Of a DNA stretch of 64,000 nt, positions 15,703 to 24,091 are shown in pieces; the stretch's first letter is position 1, and each line of letters starts with the position of its first letter. The notes under the pieces are model-generated. The model was given only the letters and a program-made list of their open reading frames with translations, was not told where the DNA came from and did no database searches. The position numbers and the translations under genes were made by a program. The DNA comes from Hydra vulgaris (taxonomy: Eukaryota; Cnidaria; Hydrozoa; Anthoathecata; Hydridae), in the NCBI RefSeq assembly GCF_038396675.1, contig NC_088920.1:73239501-73303500 (forward strand). Reading direction: 5' to 3'.

Positions 15703-16033
15703 AACTTACGCAGCAGACGCTTATCCGTTTCCACAATTAGAAGATTTTTATATTTCACTATTCAAAGCTAATAGTAAAGCAAAGGGAGATTTTTCTTTGT
15801 CACATTGTTTAAAACAGGGTCAAATTATTAAAGTAACTTATTCAAATAATAAATATCTTATTGTATTTATATATGAAGACGGAGAAAAACATCATTTTGA
15901 AATAAGTCAAAAAAAGTTTTTACGTTTTGTTGGATGTTCTCTTAGCGGATGGTTTATCGACGTAAAACGCAGAAACGACGTTATAGATCTAAGATACGTA
16001 AGCGAAGAAGAGTCCGACGAGGAAGAGGATTAG
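15692..16033 (+). CDS. PC4-like small protein B, 113 aa
   Basis: Tandem paralogue of 15397: KGDFSLSHCLKQGQIIKVTY, KYLIVFIYEDGEKHHFEI, then KKFLRFVGCSLSGW. It ends with an acidic tail (SEEESDEEED) whose codons overlap the basic N-terminus of the gene at 15949 in another frame. This is a compact arrangement of an acidic and an Arg-rich reading of the same bases. Confidence 0.5.
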   Translation: MTFETYAADAYPFPQLEDFYISLFKANSKAKGDFSLSHCLKQGQIIKVTYSNNKYLIVFIYEDGEKHHFEISQKKFLRFVGCSLSGWFIDVKRRNDVIDLRYVSEEESDEEED

Positions 16034-16203
16034 CCGATTTTATCACTCCTAAAAATGTATTTAACGCATTGCAAGTGGGTTCGCTGTTATACAGTATAAA
16101 AAAAGCGTGGAAAGGCAAAAAAACAAAAACGCCTCCTGTTCCTGTTGTTACAAAACCTGCCAATCCTTATATGCCTCCGGATAAAGTGTTTGAAGTATAT
16201 TAA
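15949..16203 (+). CDS. Second core-X/VI-like basic protein, 84 aa
   Basis: The head is extremely basic (KTQKRRYRSKIRKRRRVRRG), followed by GLADFITPKNVFNALQVGSL, an amphipathic segment, then a Lys/Pro linker (KKTKTPPVPVVTKPANPYMP). Overlaps the upstream gene by 85 bases. The layout of basic head, amphipathic helix and Pro-rich tail is reminiscent of adenovirus core and VI proteins. Only its first nine codons survive in the other block (4180). Confidence 0.55.
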   Translation: MVYRRKTQKRRYRSKIRKRRRVRRGRGLADFITPKNVFNALQVGSLLYSIKKAWKGKKTKTPPVPVVTKPANPYMPPDKVFEVY

Positions 16204-16227
16204 AAAAAAAAGTTGTAAAAAAAAATA

Positions 16228-16559
16228 TTATATTATTTCATTTAATGAATAAATATGTACATATAAAAAATTGTTTCTTTTTTCTTGTTCTCGTTTCTTT
16301 TTATATTGTTTTATTAGAATAGTTTTTTTTCCTTTGCAAGTTAAACAATTTTTTTTAAAAGATGTATTTTTGCAGATCTATTGGTAACAGTATTAAAAAT
16401 CCATACTTCTTGATTTACAACGTGGATAGTGCAGTTTTTTAACAAATGTTGATTTTTTTTTTCTTTTAAAACTACAAAAAACAGTTCACCATATCCATTG
16501 CACGTGGCGCATTTTTCTTCTACGATTTCTTCTAATAGCGTGTGCGCTGTTCTCTTCAT
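16228..16559 (-). pseudogene. CxxCxGxG zinc-ribbon protein, frameshifted
   Basis: The N-terminal half has EEKCATCNGYGELFF, the CxxCxGxG repeat of DnaJ-type zinc ribbons. The partner motif NCLTCKGKKTIL lies at about 16325 in another frame, so a frameshift separates the halves. It starts at 16559. Between them lies a beta-type stretch (TIHVVNQEVWIFN). Possibly a folding factor or transcription-type ribbon; unknown. Confidence 0.5.
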
Positions 16560-16567
16560 AATTCTGT

Positions 16568-17090
16568 TTATATTAAATTCAGAGCAATTTGCCTTTTTAT
16601 TTCTTTTTTAGTCATGACATCATCAATAGGTACATCTAAAAATTGGTTGGCAGTCTTTAATCGCGTATAATTGTTTGCATAAATTCTATCCATTTCATTT
16701 TGCATCATGTAATAAATATTTTCCTCGTTCATCACAGCTGGAATGGCTTGAATATCCAATAGGGATAACTTACCCCACGTACCTTCATAATTTGTTCTTT
16801 AGAATCCTGCATCTTTTAAAAATCTTTTAGCAGCATTTTGAGCTAATAATTGTTTTTCATAAATATCATAATGTAAAGGAATTTGTTTTGTTTTCATAGA
16901 CAATAGATCACGTTCCAGATTTTCCTGTTTTTTCATATAAAAATGCAACTGCATGTCTTTTTCAAACAGTTGTTTAGCAGTGTTATCAAGGTATTGAAAG
17001 AGTTCGTGTTTAATAAACTGAAAAAATGAATAAAGATTTATCTGAACTAGTGAAGAGGCATGAAGCGTTGTTACTTCAGAAAAATAATGG
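16568..17090 (-). pseudogene. Unknown helical protein, interrupted by in-frame stop
   Basis: Two open parts lie in one frame around a TAA at 16799-16801: upstream LFQYLDNTAKQLFEKDMQLH and LLAQNAAKRFLKDAGF, downstream DIQAIPAVMNEENIYYMMQN and DVPIDDVMTKKEIKRQIALN. The start is unclear because the frame enters the protease region without an ATG. It could be a minor structural protein next to the protease. Confidence 0.45.
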
Positions 17091-17091
17091 T

Positions 17092-17690
17092 TTAACAGTC
17101 TGCACAACGAAGGTAAATATATTTGATCTGTATATAATTTTCGCTGCGAAAGACTAGAGCAACAAAATAGGCGGCAAATGCTCCACATAAACTACTATCA
17201 TTCCATTGAAAAGGAAATTTATTGTATGAAAAAAATACATTTTGATTGCCAGTGATTTCGCTATATTTTAAAATAAATTTGGTAAACCAATAAAATTCAC
17301 GATTTTCTGCTGTCCATTCTGAAGGAAAATGATTGGATTGACGTATATAAGAATTAATTTCAATTTCGTTGTAGTTAATGTTAATCGTGTTGATTTGTAC
17401 ATTGCTATTGACTTCTTCTACTGCTTCAAACAAATACACTTTCTTCACCTAAATTATCAAAACAAAAAAAATGACCCTTCTCTATTTTCATCAACACTCT
17501 CCAATGTTAACCTGCGTCTTTTGTAGTTTCATTGTTGTAAATGATAAAGGAGCCATTTTTTTTTCATTTGTTGAATAATATGAATATGTGTTTTTGTTTG
17601 ACTTAGTTCGTCAAAAGCATATATTCCTATAAAATAATTTTTAAATTCTGAATTTTTAATAAAACGAGACAAAGAATCATCAGTAGCCAT
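17092..17690 (-). pseudogene. Adenovirus/Polinton-type cysteine protease, broken
   Basis: Three parts in three frames show the family signature. From the ATG at 17690: SEFKNYFIGIYAFDEL, the N-terminal motif of Polinton proteases. Next, the catalytic His in HWRVLMKIEKGHFF (His at 17506-17504) and Asp in CFDNLG (17458-17456). Finally QWNDSSLCGAFAAYF, with the oxyanion Gln and catalytic Cys (17187-17185). A TAA directly precedes the His codon. The family cleaves precursor capsid and core proteins during virion maturation. At least two frameshifts plus this stop inactivate it as read. Confidence 0.7.
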
Positions 17691-17696
17691 TTTTTT

Positions 17697-18338
17697 TTAT
17701 TCTTCTTTTTCTAAATTAAAAAAACTCGCAATAAATAGTGTTACAACAGCGTGTAATATATTAACAAATAAAGTTTTTTTATCGCCGGTTCCTTCCTTTA
17801 TAATTCCTTCAATGTTTCTTTTAACAGACTTCTTTTTTAAAGCACCATCTAGTTTTTTTATCAAAGAAGAAACGGTAGGTATTACTTTTGAAGTAAACGT
17901 ATCCACAAAACCGTCAGTTTGATCGCCTTCTGTTAGAACCATAGGTGGTTTGATTTTTCTTTCTAGCAGCAAAAGAGTAAGCTTGGTTTTATAGAGTTCT
18001 ATTACATAATGTTCACCATATGTTTCTTTCAAATCATCAAAGTAGTTGAGATGAACAGAACAAAGTTGAGGATTTTCGAGTAAATTATTAAATTCGCTGT
18101 TTTTAAAACATTTTTCAATACTGTAAGAATTTAATGTTATTCTTTTAGATTTGAGTACATTTTGTAAAAATTCAAATGAATTTTTATCTGTAAAATGTTC
18201 TTCTTCTACGTAATCAGATGAAGGTGAAGAATTTCCAGACTTGTGTTCGTAATATTTATATCTTTTAGATACTTCATCGAGCGCGCACACTGCGCAATTG
18301 TTGTGAATTTTTTTAATGATGCTATCAACGCGATTCAT
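17697..18338 (-). CDS. Unknown protein, 213 aa, with C-terminal membrane segment
   Basis: One of the few long intact frames. The N-terminal part has a Cys pair (NNCAVCALDEV). A Gly/Thr-rich linker precedes VIPTVSSLIKKLDGALKKK. The end is hydrophobic (LFVNILHAVVTLFIASFF) plus a short charged tail, fitting a tail anchor. It starts at 18338 behind AATTAAAAAAATG-type sequence, adjacent to the protease. Perhaps a virion membrane or capsid-associated protein; no family recognised. Confidence 0.6.
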   Translation of the reverse strand: MNRVDSIIKKIHNNCAVCALDEVSKRYKYYEHKSGNSSPSSDYVEEEHFTDKNSFEFLQNVLKSKRITLNSYSIEKCFKNSEFNNLLENPQLCSVHLNYFDDLKETYGEHYVIELYKTKLTLLLLERKIKPPMVLTEGDQTDGFVDTFTSKVIPTVSSLIKKLDGALKKKSVKRNIEGIIKEGTGDKKTLFVNILHAVVTLFIASFFNLEKEE

Positions 18339-18474
18339 TTTTTTAATTAAAAAGGTAAAAAAAAATATTTTTAAAAAATTTGATTTTTTATACTTTTTTA
18401 TTTGTTTTATTAAAAGAATACAATTTTAAGAATATAATTTTTTTAATAAAAAAGCATTTTTTTTTCTAGTTGTG

Positions 18475-19098
18475 GTTGTTAGATTTGGAATTTATAACCA
18501 ACAGTGATCGACACATCTGTGGGGAAAAAATTGTGTTAGAGAATTGTGTTTACGATCCATCGGTGATAAAAAATATTTTCACACGCAAGTCATTCCGTGT
18601 GTTAGTTATCACAAATTAGATGAAAAATATAAAAAAGTATTTTTTTATTGTCAAAACAACATACATGGGTTAGAGTACTATCCTAGTTTTAAATACACAA
18701 GTGAAATCATATTTTGTGCATCTGTGATCGATTATTTAAAAGAAAAATTTTCAAAATATGAACGAAACTTTGTATTTTATAAAGGCGGTTGTATGGAAAA
18801 AGATGTGTTAAATGCGATAAAGGAGCTTAAAATACTCTCGTTTGATTTAAATCAGTGGTTTTTTCCAAAAATCTCTCTCTTGCCTCTTTATGTCAATAAC
18901 GAAGATGAATGCTTGGAACATTTTTCAAATGTCAAAGATAAAACAAATTGTTGTCATCACTGCCCTCGATATGAAACATTGATGTTTTCATTGTATTTGG
19001 AAGATTTTGTAAACGGATTTACAATAAATGGCGACGTTTATGACCATGATTACTTTAGTTTTATTAAATTTATAAAAGACAACATTCAATGTATTTAA
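18475..19098 (+). pseudogene. DEDD-type exonuclease-like protein, frameshifted
   Basis: Right after TTTTTTTTCTAG the sequence encodes LWLLDLEFI, the D-x-E first motif of DEDD 3'-5' exonucleases. In another frame from 18544 follow NIHGLEYYPSFKY, NFVFYKGGCMEKDVLNAI and TNCCHHCPRYETLMF. This order (DxE, N-x-HGL, FYKGG...K..L, Cys/His cluster) is known from exonuclease-like ORFs in animal mobile elements. No ATG is visible before the first motif, so an upstream exon may be missing. On the opposite strand to its neighbours. Confidence 0.45.
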
Positions 19099-19213
19099 AT
19101 ATTAAAAAAAGACACTTCAGAATGTTTTGAAAATATATTTAAAATAAATAATCTTGTATATCAACTTTTTGATATGGAAAAAAAAATAAAAAAATAAAAA
19201 AAAATTGTCTTGT

Positions 19214-20156
19214 TTATAATCCTTCTTCCGCAGTCACATAATATTTGGTGTAATGAATGTTTGTATGAATAGGTTGTTTCGATACTATTTTGTCGTTTTC
19301 ATAATTATAAACTTCGTCCTCTTTTCTGTATAAAATCTTTGAAATGTTAAAATTTCTTTTAAAGAAAAAAAACCATTGAGCTGTGGGAAACATTTCTATT
19401 AAACTTTTTTCGTGAAAATTGCAACGTTCAAAGGCTTTGTAAATGTACACTTTATCTCCTTCTTGATGTACTTTTTTTTGTATAAAATATTCATAAATAG
19501 GAACAGGTGTGTATAGGGTGTAATAACCATTATGAAAAACTTTATCGTCAAACGAAAATCAAGGTGGAGGGTCCATGCAAGCTGGAACAACGTAATTTAA
19601 TAGTTTACAATTTTTCTTCAACTGATGATATTCCCATTTGTTAGATAGATAAGGAAACAAAAAATAATACTTTAAAGTGGGTTTAATTTTGCTTTTCCGC
19701 GAAGTTTGCTTTTCCACGTTTTTTGATTTGTAATAAAGTTTATATACTTTAATAAAGTCTTCTAGTTGTTTTTTTAATTCTTCGTGTTGTTTTTCTACAG
19801 TTGTTTTAGTTACATTTAAAAAATCATAGTTTATCAGGCGACATACTTCTAGCATGCTCGTTCTCCATGATGGTGCTTGTTCTACAAAATTCATATAACG
19901 TCGTGATGGTTTTTCAAACAAATCAAGTCTATTTTCATAGTCTTTAGCTATAAAAATATAATATAAATCCTTGTATTTTTCTTCTTCCAAGTTTAATTCC
20001 AAGTTAAAATTTTTTAAATACGTAAAGATAATGTCTTGCTATTCTTCATACGTGTTATTTAAATGGTGAAATTCAAACAACATAGGATGTAATTCATTAT
20101 CTGGATAAAAGTTGAACAGCTTTGATGAGACTTTCGTCGAATTGTTTGCTAGTCAT
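19214..20156 (-). pseudogene. Unknown protein of about 300 codons, several breaks
   Basis: It begins MTSKQFDESLIKAVQ at 20156 behind a TATA promoter. A frameshift and a stop near 20040 follow, then a long frame (NRLDLFEKPSRRYMNFVEQA; KLLNYVVPACMDPPP). A TGA at 19559-19561 interrupts, and the same frame continues to 19214 (GDKVYIYKAFERCNFHEKSL; FNISKILYRKEDEVYNYEND). No domain recognised. By size and place between protease and a second TATA gene it may be structural. Confidence 0.5.
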
Positions 20157-20179
20157 TTTCTCTTTCACAAATGAACTAG

Positions 20180-20240
20180 CGTTTTTTTTTTCACCTTTTA
20201 TATAGGAAAATAGAGAGATTAAAAAAAAAAACAAGTTTTT
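20180..20240 (-). promoter_or_regulatory. TATA promoter of the 20156 gene
   Basis: On the minus strand TTTAATCTCTCTATTTTC is followed by CCTATATAAAAGGTG and an A-run, about 40-60 bases before the ATG at 20156. The same elements occur before the 20301 gene and, in part, before the dUTPase. This class lacks the leader motif seen elsewhere. Confidence 0.5.
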
Positions 20241-20300
20241 TAATATTAAAACAGGTTTTTTAATTTAAAAAATTACAAAAATTTTCTTAAAAAAAAATTA

Positions 20301-21098
20301 TTATTCGTCTTCTGGTACTTCTGGTACTTCTGGTTCGACTTTAGTTTTTTTTGTTTCAATTTCAGCAAGCTCGAGCGAAGCTCTTTTCAAATTTTGATTT
20401 AAATTTCGTGAAATACCATTTTTAATTAACGAATTATGAAAAGATGGTTCTATAGCCATTTGTCTTGCATATTCTGTAGCATGAATTTCGTCTTCTTCTT
20501 TTGCTAATCGTATACTAAAATTGCTAAAATCGATCGTTTTTAATATGCGAGTTTTAGGGTAAGCTACTTGCATATAGGCTTTGTTTTGAGCATCTTGCAT
20601 AGTCAACATTAAACTTTCCAATACTTTTTTGGTCATTTTGTTATGATTAAATTTAAACACCATATTATTAGTGAGTTCACCTTTGTTCATTTTAAATGTG
20701 TTGTCGTCTTTAGTTAATTTCAATTCGCTTCTAAACAAATAATTTGTTTTGTTGAGATCGCACATTTCTCTATATCTCCATGGTAACAAGATTTCACAGC
20801 CCTCATTTTTTGGTTTGTAAATCAATTCTTTTTTATTAAAGTTAAATTGCGCCAATGGTTTAAGAGGAACAGTAGAATATTGTTTTTCTTTCACATTTTT
20901 TTCTTCTTTAAATTCAATGAGCCACAAAGTAACAGCTGCTAGATCTGCAAATTTAACATAGGTATTATCATTGCAGTAAACAGTTTCAAACTCATTTTTT
21001 GATGTTCGTTGTGTTGTGAATGAACTTTGAAATGGAAATGAACTCTTTTTATACTGTTTCAGTTGAAAAGAGAGATTAAAAAAACAAGTACTAAACAA
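20301..21098 (-). CDS. Unknown protein, about 235-265 aa
   Basis: The longest uninterrupted frame outside the array. Includes FADLAAVTLWLIEFKEEKN, NEGCEILLPWRYREMCDLNK, and an acidic, Pro/Glu-rich tail (KVEPEVPEVPEDE) after KKTK. The nearest ATG behind the TATA box (20995) is one base out of frame, so the extreme 5' end is uncertain. The frame upstream to 21098 includes promoter sequence and is not likely to be translated. It belongs to the TATA-type promoter group. Function unknown. Confidence 0.6.
   Translation of the reverse strand: MFSTCFFNLSFQLKQYKKSSFPFQSSFTTQRTSKNEFETVYCNDNTYVKFADLAAVTLWLIEFKEEKNVKEKQYSTVPLKPLAQFNFNKKELIYKPKNEGCEILLPWRYREMCDLNKTNYLFRSELKLTKDDNTFKMNKGELTNNMVFKFNHNKMTKKVLESLMLTMQDAQNKAYMQVAYPKTRILKTIDFSNFSIRLAKEEDEIHATEYARQMAIEPSFHNSLIKNGISRNLNQNLKRASLELAEIETKKTKVEPEVPEVPEDE
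21036..21085 (-). promoter_or_regulatory. TATA promoter of the 20301 gene
   Basis: TTTAATCTCTCTTTTC, then GTATAAAAAGAGTTCATTT on the minus strand. It matches the promoter at 20180-20240 in the order and spacing of both blocks. Confidence 0.5.
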
Positions 21099-21227
21099 GT
21101 TTTTAAAAAAGTGTTAATCCCTTAATCAAGAGTCTAAAGTTCAATGTGTGGTACGATGAACTTTAAACTTTGTACTTTATACTTTTAATTCTGTTTTAAT
21201 GATAGAGATAATGTTGTTATGACTACT

Positions 21228-21262
21228 ATTTTATATAAAAAGAGTGAAAAAAAACTTGAGTA
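21228..21262 (+). promoter_or_regulatory. TATA promoter of the dUTPase gene
   Basis: TTATATAAAAAGAGTGAAAA about 60 bases before the ATG at 21298. It faces away from the 20301 promoter, leaving a compact divergent control region of roughly 200 bases. Confidence 0.5.
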
Positions 21263-21297
21263 TATCATCTTTTGGACAAGACAGCGAGATAGATAAA

Positions 21298-21770
21298 ATG
21301 GAAAATAAAGAGTTTAAATCGCTCGAAATTACAGATATTCATGAATGGTCTTTTTATGAAACATAAGAAAGCGCTTGTTTTGATTTGAGAAGCTCAAAGG
21401 ATGTTATACTTCAACCCCATCAACGTGTTTTAGTAAGTACTGGAGTGTATATAGATAAAATGGATTCAAATTTACTAGGACAGATATATTCAAAATTAGG
21501 TATAGCTTACCAATATGGTGTGGTAGTGTTGAATGCTCCAGGAATAATAGACGTCGATTATAAAGAGGAAATTAAAGTCTTATTGATAAATCATTCTGAA
21601 GAAAATTATGTGATTAAACGTGGAGATGCTATTGCTCAAATGGGATTTGTAAAAATGTTTAAAGCTGTAAAAATGTAATAGAATTTAATGGGTGTTGTTG
21701 TGGTGAAGTAAAAATGTCAATGATTAAAGATGTAGAAAGAAAGGGTGGTTTTGGTTCCACTGGAAAATAA
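21298..21770 (+). pseudogene. DUT: dUTPase, broken
   Basis: Family motifs in order: ACFDLRSS (motif 1), YSKLGIAYQYGV (motif 2), VLNAPGIIDVDYKEEI (motif 3, with the catalytic Asp), KRGDAIAQMGF (motif 4) and GGFGSTG (motif 5). A TAA at 21364-21366 precedes motif 1 in the same frame. Motif 5 lies in another frame beyond the TAA at 21676-21678, so a frameshift separates motifs 4 and 5. dUTPases hydrolyse dUTP to keep uracil out of viral DNA. The gene is driven by a TATA promoter, as an early gene would be. Confidence 0.85.
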
Positions 21771-21838
21771 TTTTTTTTGTAAAATATTTTTGTTATATTT
21801 TGTAAAAAAATTTTTTCTTTTTTAGATTAGTAAAAATT

Positions 21839-22353
21839 ATGACATCATTTATTTTCACCAATGATGCAGCTTCACTGATCAACAATCCGAATTTTTTCAC
21901 TAATGGATTATATGTTGACAAAATAAAAAATTTAGATTTTCGACTATCCATGTTGGAAGAAATGCATCATCATGTTTAAGGCACCAAAATATGGATTTTT
22001 GAAAATTTTAAAGAACAGTTAAAAGACGAAAGCAAGGCTTGTTATAGTGTTCCTTTTTATTATAAATATAATTTTTAATGAAATTGACTATCCATACGAA
22101 ATGCGATAAACACGAAGAAGAAGAAATTGGTTTGTACATAATGATGCGATCTACACCTTATGATGCAATATTAAAATGGCCTTTTAATAATCATATTATT
22201 ACTTTTAAAATATGTGGTCCTCACGGTAAACAAATAAAAAAAAGTTTTTCGAGTGAAAATAATGTGTCTTTTCAACGTCCAGTCAAAGATCAAGAAAATG
22301 TTGGATACGGATATTGTAGTTTTATAAAAACAGCAGACATTAACGATTATTAA
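21839..22353 (+). pseudogene. Second TRAF/MATH-domain gene, broken
   Basis: The leader-linked ATG at 21839 opens MTSFIFTNDAASLINNPNFF; a TAA at 21977 follows. The frame then shows KIWIFENFKEQLKDESKACY and, after a shift at about 22075, the MATH core: IMMRSTPYDAILKWPF, then NNVSFQRPVKDQENVGYG. These match the MATH domain of the TRAF at 8951 (DALQWPF; SFNKPTTEYN). Zinc fingers are absent, so this is a short TRAF-C-only relative. Confidence 0.7.
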
Positions 22354-22549
22354 ATTGAAAATAATTTGTATATCAAATGTAAAATTAAGTAATTTTTTTT
22401 AAATGTTTTTATTAAATTTTTTTTTAGAAAAACTAATAAAAATATATTGAATGTAATCACGATCCTATTTTTATCATATTTTTTACAATATCTTTTTAAA
22501 CATTGATCTGTATAATTTTTTTATTTTTTTAGATAACTAATTAAAAAAA
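22354..22549. other. T-rich intergenic stretch
   Basis: Long T-runs, with the leader T-tract/AG and ATAACTAATTAAAAAAA at its end. Nothing else seen. Confidence 0.4.
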
Positions 22550-22797
22550 ATGAGAGAAGATAAAAAATTCCTTCTTGGGACGCTTGGGACGACATTAGAC
22601 AATTAGATGTTGAACAACATACTCGTTTACAAAACATATCATTGTTTGTAAGAAACAGTGAAGCTATTTCATTTGGTGAAGTAGTCGATAATATGATTGA
22701 AATGAAGACGAACTTTTATCGAACAATTGAAACTATTCGTCAAACTAATTCATCAAATTTATATTTAATTGTTTTTGAAAATATTTATGAAAGATAA
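22550..22797 (+). pseudogene. Small-gene family X, first copy, frameshifted
   Basis: Opens MREDKKF, then one base change shifts the frame before the segment matching QLDVEQHTRLQNISLFV and EMKTNFYRTIETIR. The intact relative is at 23048. Leader motif present. Confidence 0.6.
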
Positions 22798-22809
22798 TCT
22801 ATTAAAAAT

Positions 22810-22974
22810 ATGATATCATCAATGAATATAAGAGATGACGATCATAGTGTAGAAAATTATTTAATAGATTTACAATTTATCGAAAACATTTTTTTAGAAT
22901 TAATAACTTTTATTAATAATCATAACAAATGTAATCAAAATTTAGTATATCAATTTAATCATTTAACTGTATAA
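22810..22974 (+). CDS. Small-gene family Y, first copy, 54 aa
   Basis: MISSMNIRDDDHSVENYLID, then LQFIENIFLELITFINNHNK and QNLVYQFNHLTV. The relative at 23300 is ten residues longer in its acidic N-terminus. The X/Y pair is tandemly duplicated (22550-22974 and 23048-23494). Function unknown. Confidence 0.5.
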   Translation: MISSMNIRDDDHSVENYLIDLQFIENIFLELITFINNHNKCNQNLVYQFNHLTV

Positions 22975-23047
22975 ATATTGATCTGTATAATTTTTTATAA
23001 TTTTAACTGTATAATTTTTTTATTTTTTTAGATTAACTAATTAAAAT

Positions 23048-23281
23048 ATGAGAGAAGATAAAGAATACCTTCTTTGGTCCGCTTGGGATGACATTAAAAA
23101 ATTAGATTCGGATCAACATACTCGATTAGAAATTATATCATTGTTTCTAGAAGACAGTCAAACAATTTTATTTAGTGAAGTAGTTGATAATATCATTGGA
23201 ATGAAGATGAACTTTTATCGAACATTTAGAACTTTTTCATTAAATTTATATTTGATTATTTTTGAAAGAATCTATCAATAA
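23048..23281 (+). CDS. Small-gene family X, second copy, 77 aa
   Basis: MREDKEYLLWSAWDDIKKLD, then TRLEIISLFLEDSQ and EVVDNIIGMKMNFYRTF. Intact, with leader T-tract/AG and ATTAACTAATTAAAAT before the ATG. Helical, no recognised domain. Confidence 0.55.
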   Translation: MREDKEYLLWSAWDDIKKLDSDQHTRLEIISLFLEDSQTILFSEVVDNIIGMKMNFYRTFRTFSLNLYLIIFERIYQ

Positions 23282-23299
23282 TGTCAAATTGTAAAAAAT

Positions 23300-23494
23300 A
23301 TGATATCATCGTTGGATTATGAGGATGATGAGGATTATAAGGATTATGATGATTATGTTGATTATAGTGTAGAAAAATATTTAATAGATGTGCAATTTAT
23401 CGAAAACACTTTTTTAGAATTAATAACATTTATTAATAAACATATTGAATGTAATCAAAATTTAGTATATCAATTTAATCATTTCGCTGTATAA
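23300..23494 (+). CDS. Small-gene family Y, second copy, 64 aa
   Basis: Acidic Asp/Tyr-rich start (YEDDEDYKDYDDYVDYSVEK) followed by VQFIENTFLELITFINKH. No leader of its own; only 18 bases after family X, so it may be a continuation or a second cistron of the X transcript. Confidence 0.5.
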   Translation: MISSLDYEDDEDYKDYDDYVDYSVEKYLIDVQFIENTFLELITFINKHIECNQNLVYQFNHFAV

Positions 23495-23523
23495 TTTTTT
23501 TTAGATTAACTAATTAAAAAAAC

Positions 23524-24020
23524 ATGGATAATGAAAAATGGTCTGATAACGCATCGAATGGATTACCAAATATTACACACTTCATCATTCTGAACGGAAA
23601 TTGTGGAAGTTTTTGGAACAATTATCACCTGTTTTTTATTTTCATTTTGTTATTGTTAAAGAATTTTTAACCAATGATGATCATCAAGATGGCATAGTGG
23701 GGCAACTTGATAAAATAACAGAAATTATAGATAAAAATAACGAGCAAATCAAAAAATATCTCAATATACGTCAATTTTTAATAGAGATGGTCAATTTCAT
23801 GAATGTCACTTGCAATGCTGCAATTGAAGAAGACGATTTTATTGTAAAAAAAGAAAAGGAAGAATTTGCAAGAAGAGATGAAGCCTTGTTCTCTTATATG
23901 AAAGTAAACGTGGACATGAAAAATTTTCATTACATTTCAAAGCACGAAGAAAGATTAATGTTAAAAAAAACATTTAAAAATTGTTTTACGCTTCTTCTTA
24001 TAAATATTTTTATCGAGTAA
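23524..24020 (+). pseudogene. Helical family Z, first copy, frameshifted near start
   Basis: The leader-linked ATG at 23524 opens MDNEKWSDNASNG; the conserved frame begins around 23601 in another phase and runs to 24020 (NNEQIKKYLNIRQFLIEMVN; RRDEALFSYMKVNVDMKNF). It is a diverged relative of 24092, with matching ERDVAMFEYIEKNV-type segment. Confidence 0.55.
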
Positions 24021-24091
24021 CTTGATTTTTTTTTAATTTTTATTATTATTTTAATAACTTTTGTATTTTCTTAGGTAAACTAATAAAAAAA

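Noticed and set aside
17027-17170. Plus-strand ORF (MNKDLSELVKRHEALLLQ) antisense to the protease region
   Set aside because: It looks protein-like and ends near a donor-like site, but overlaps the protease signature on the other strand and has no leader or paralogue.
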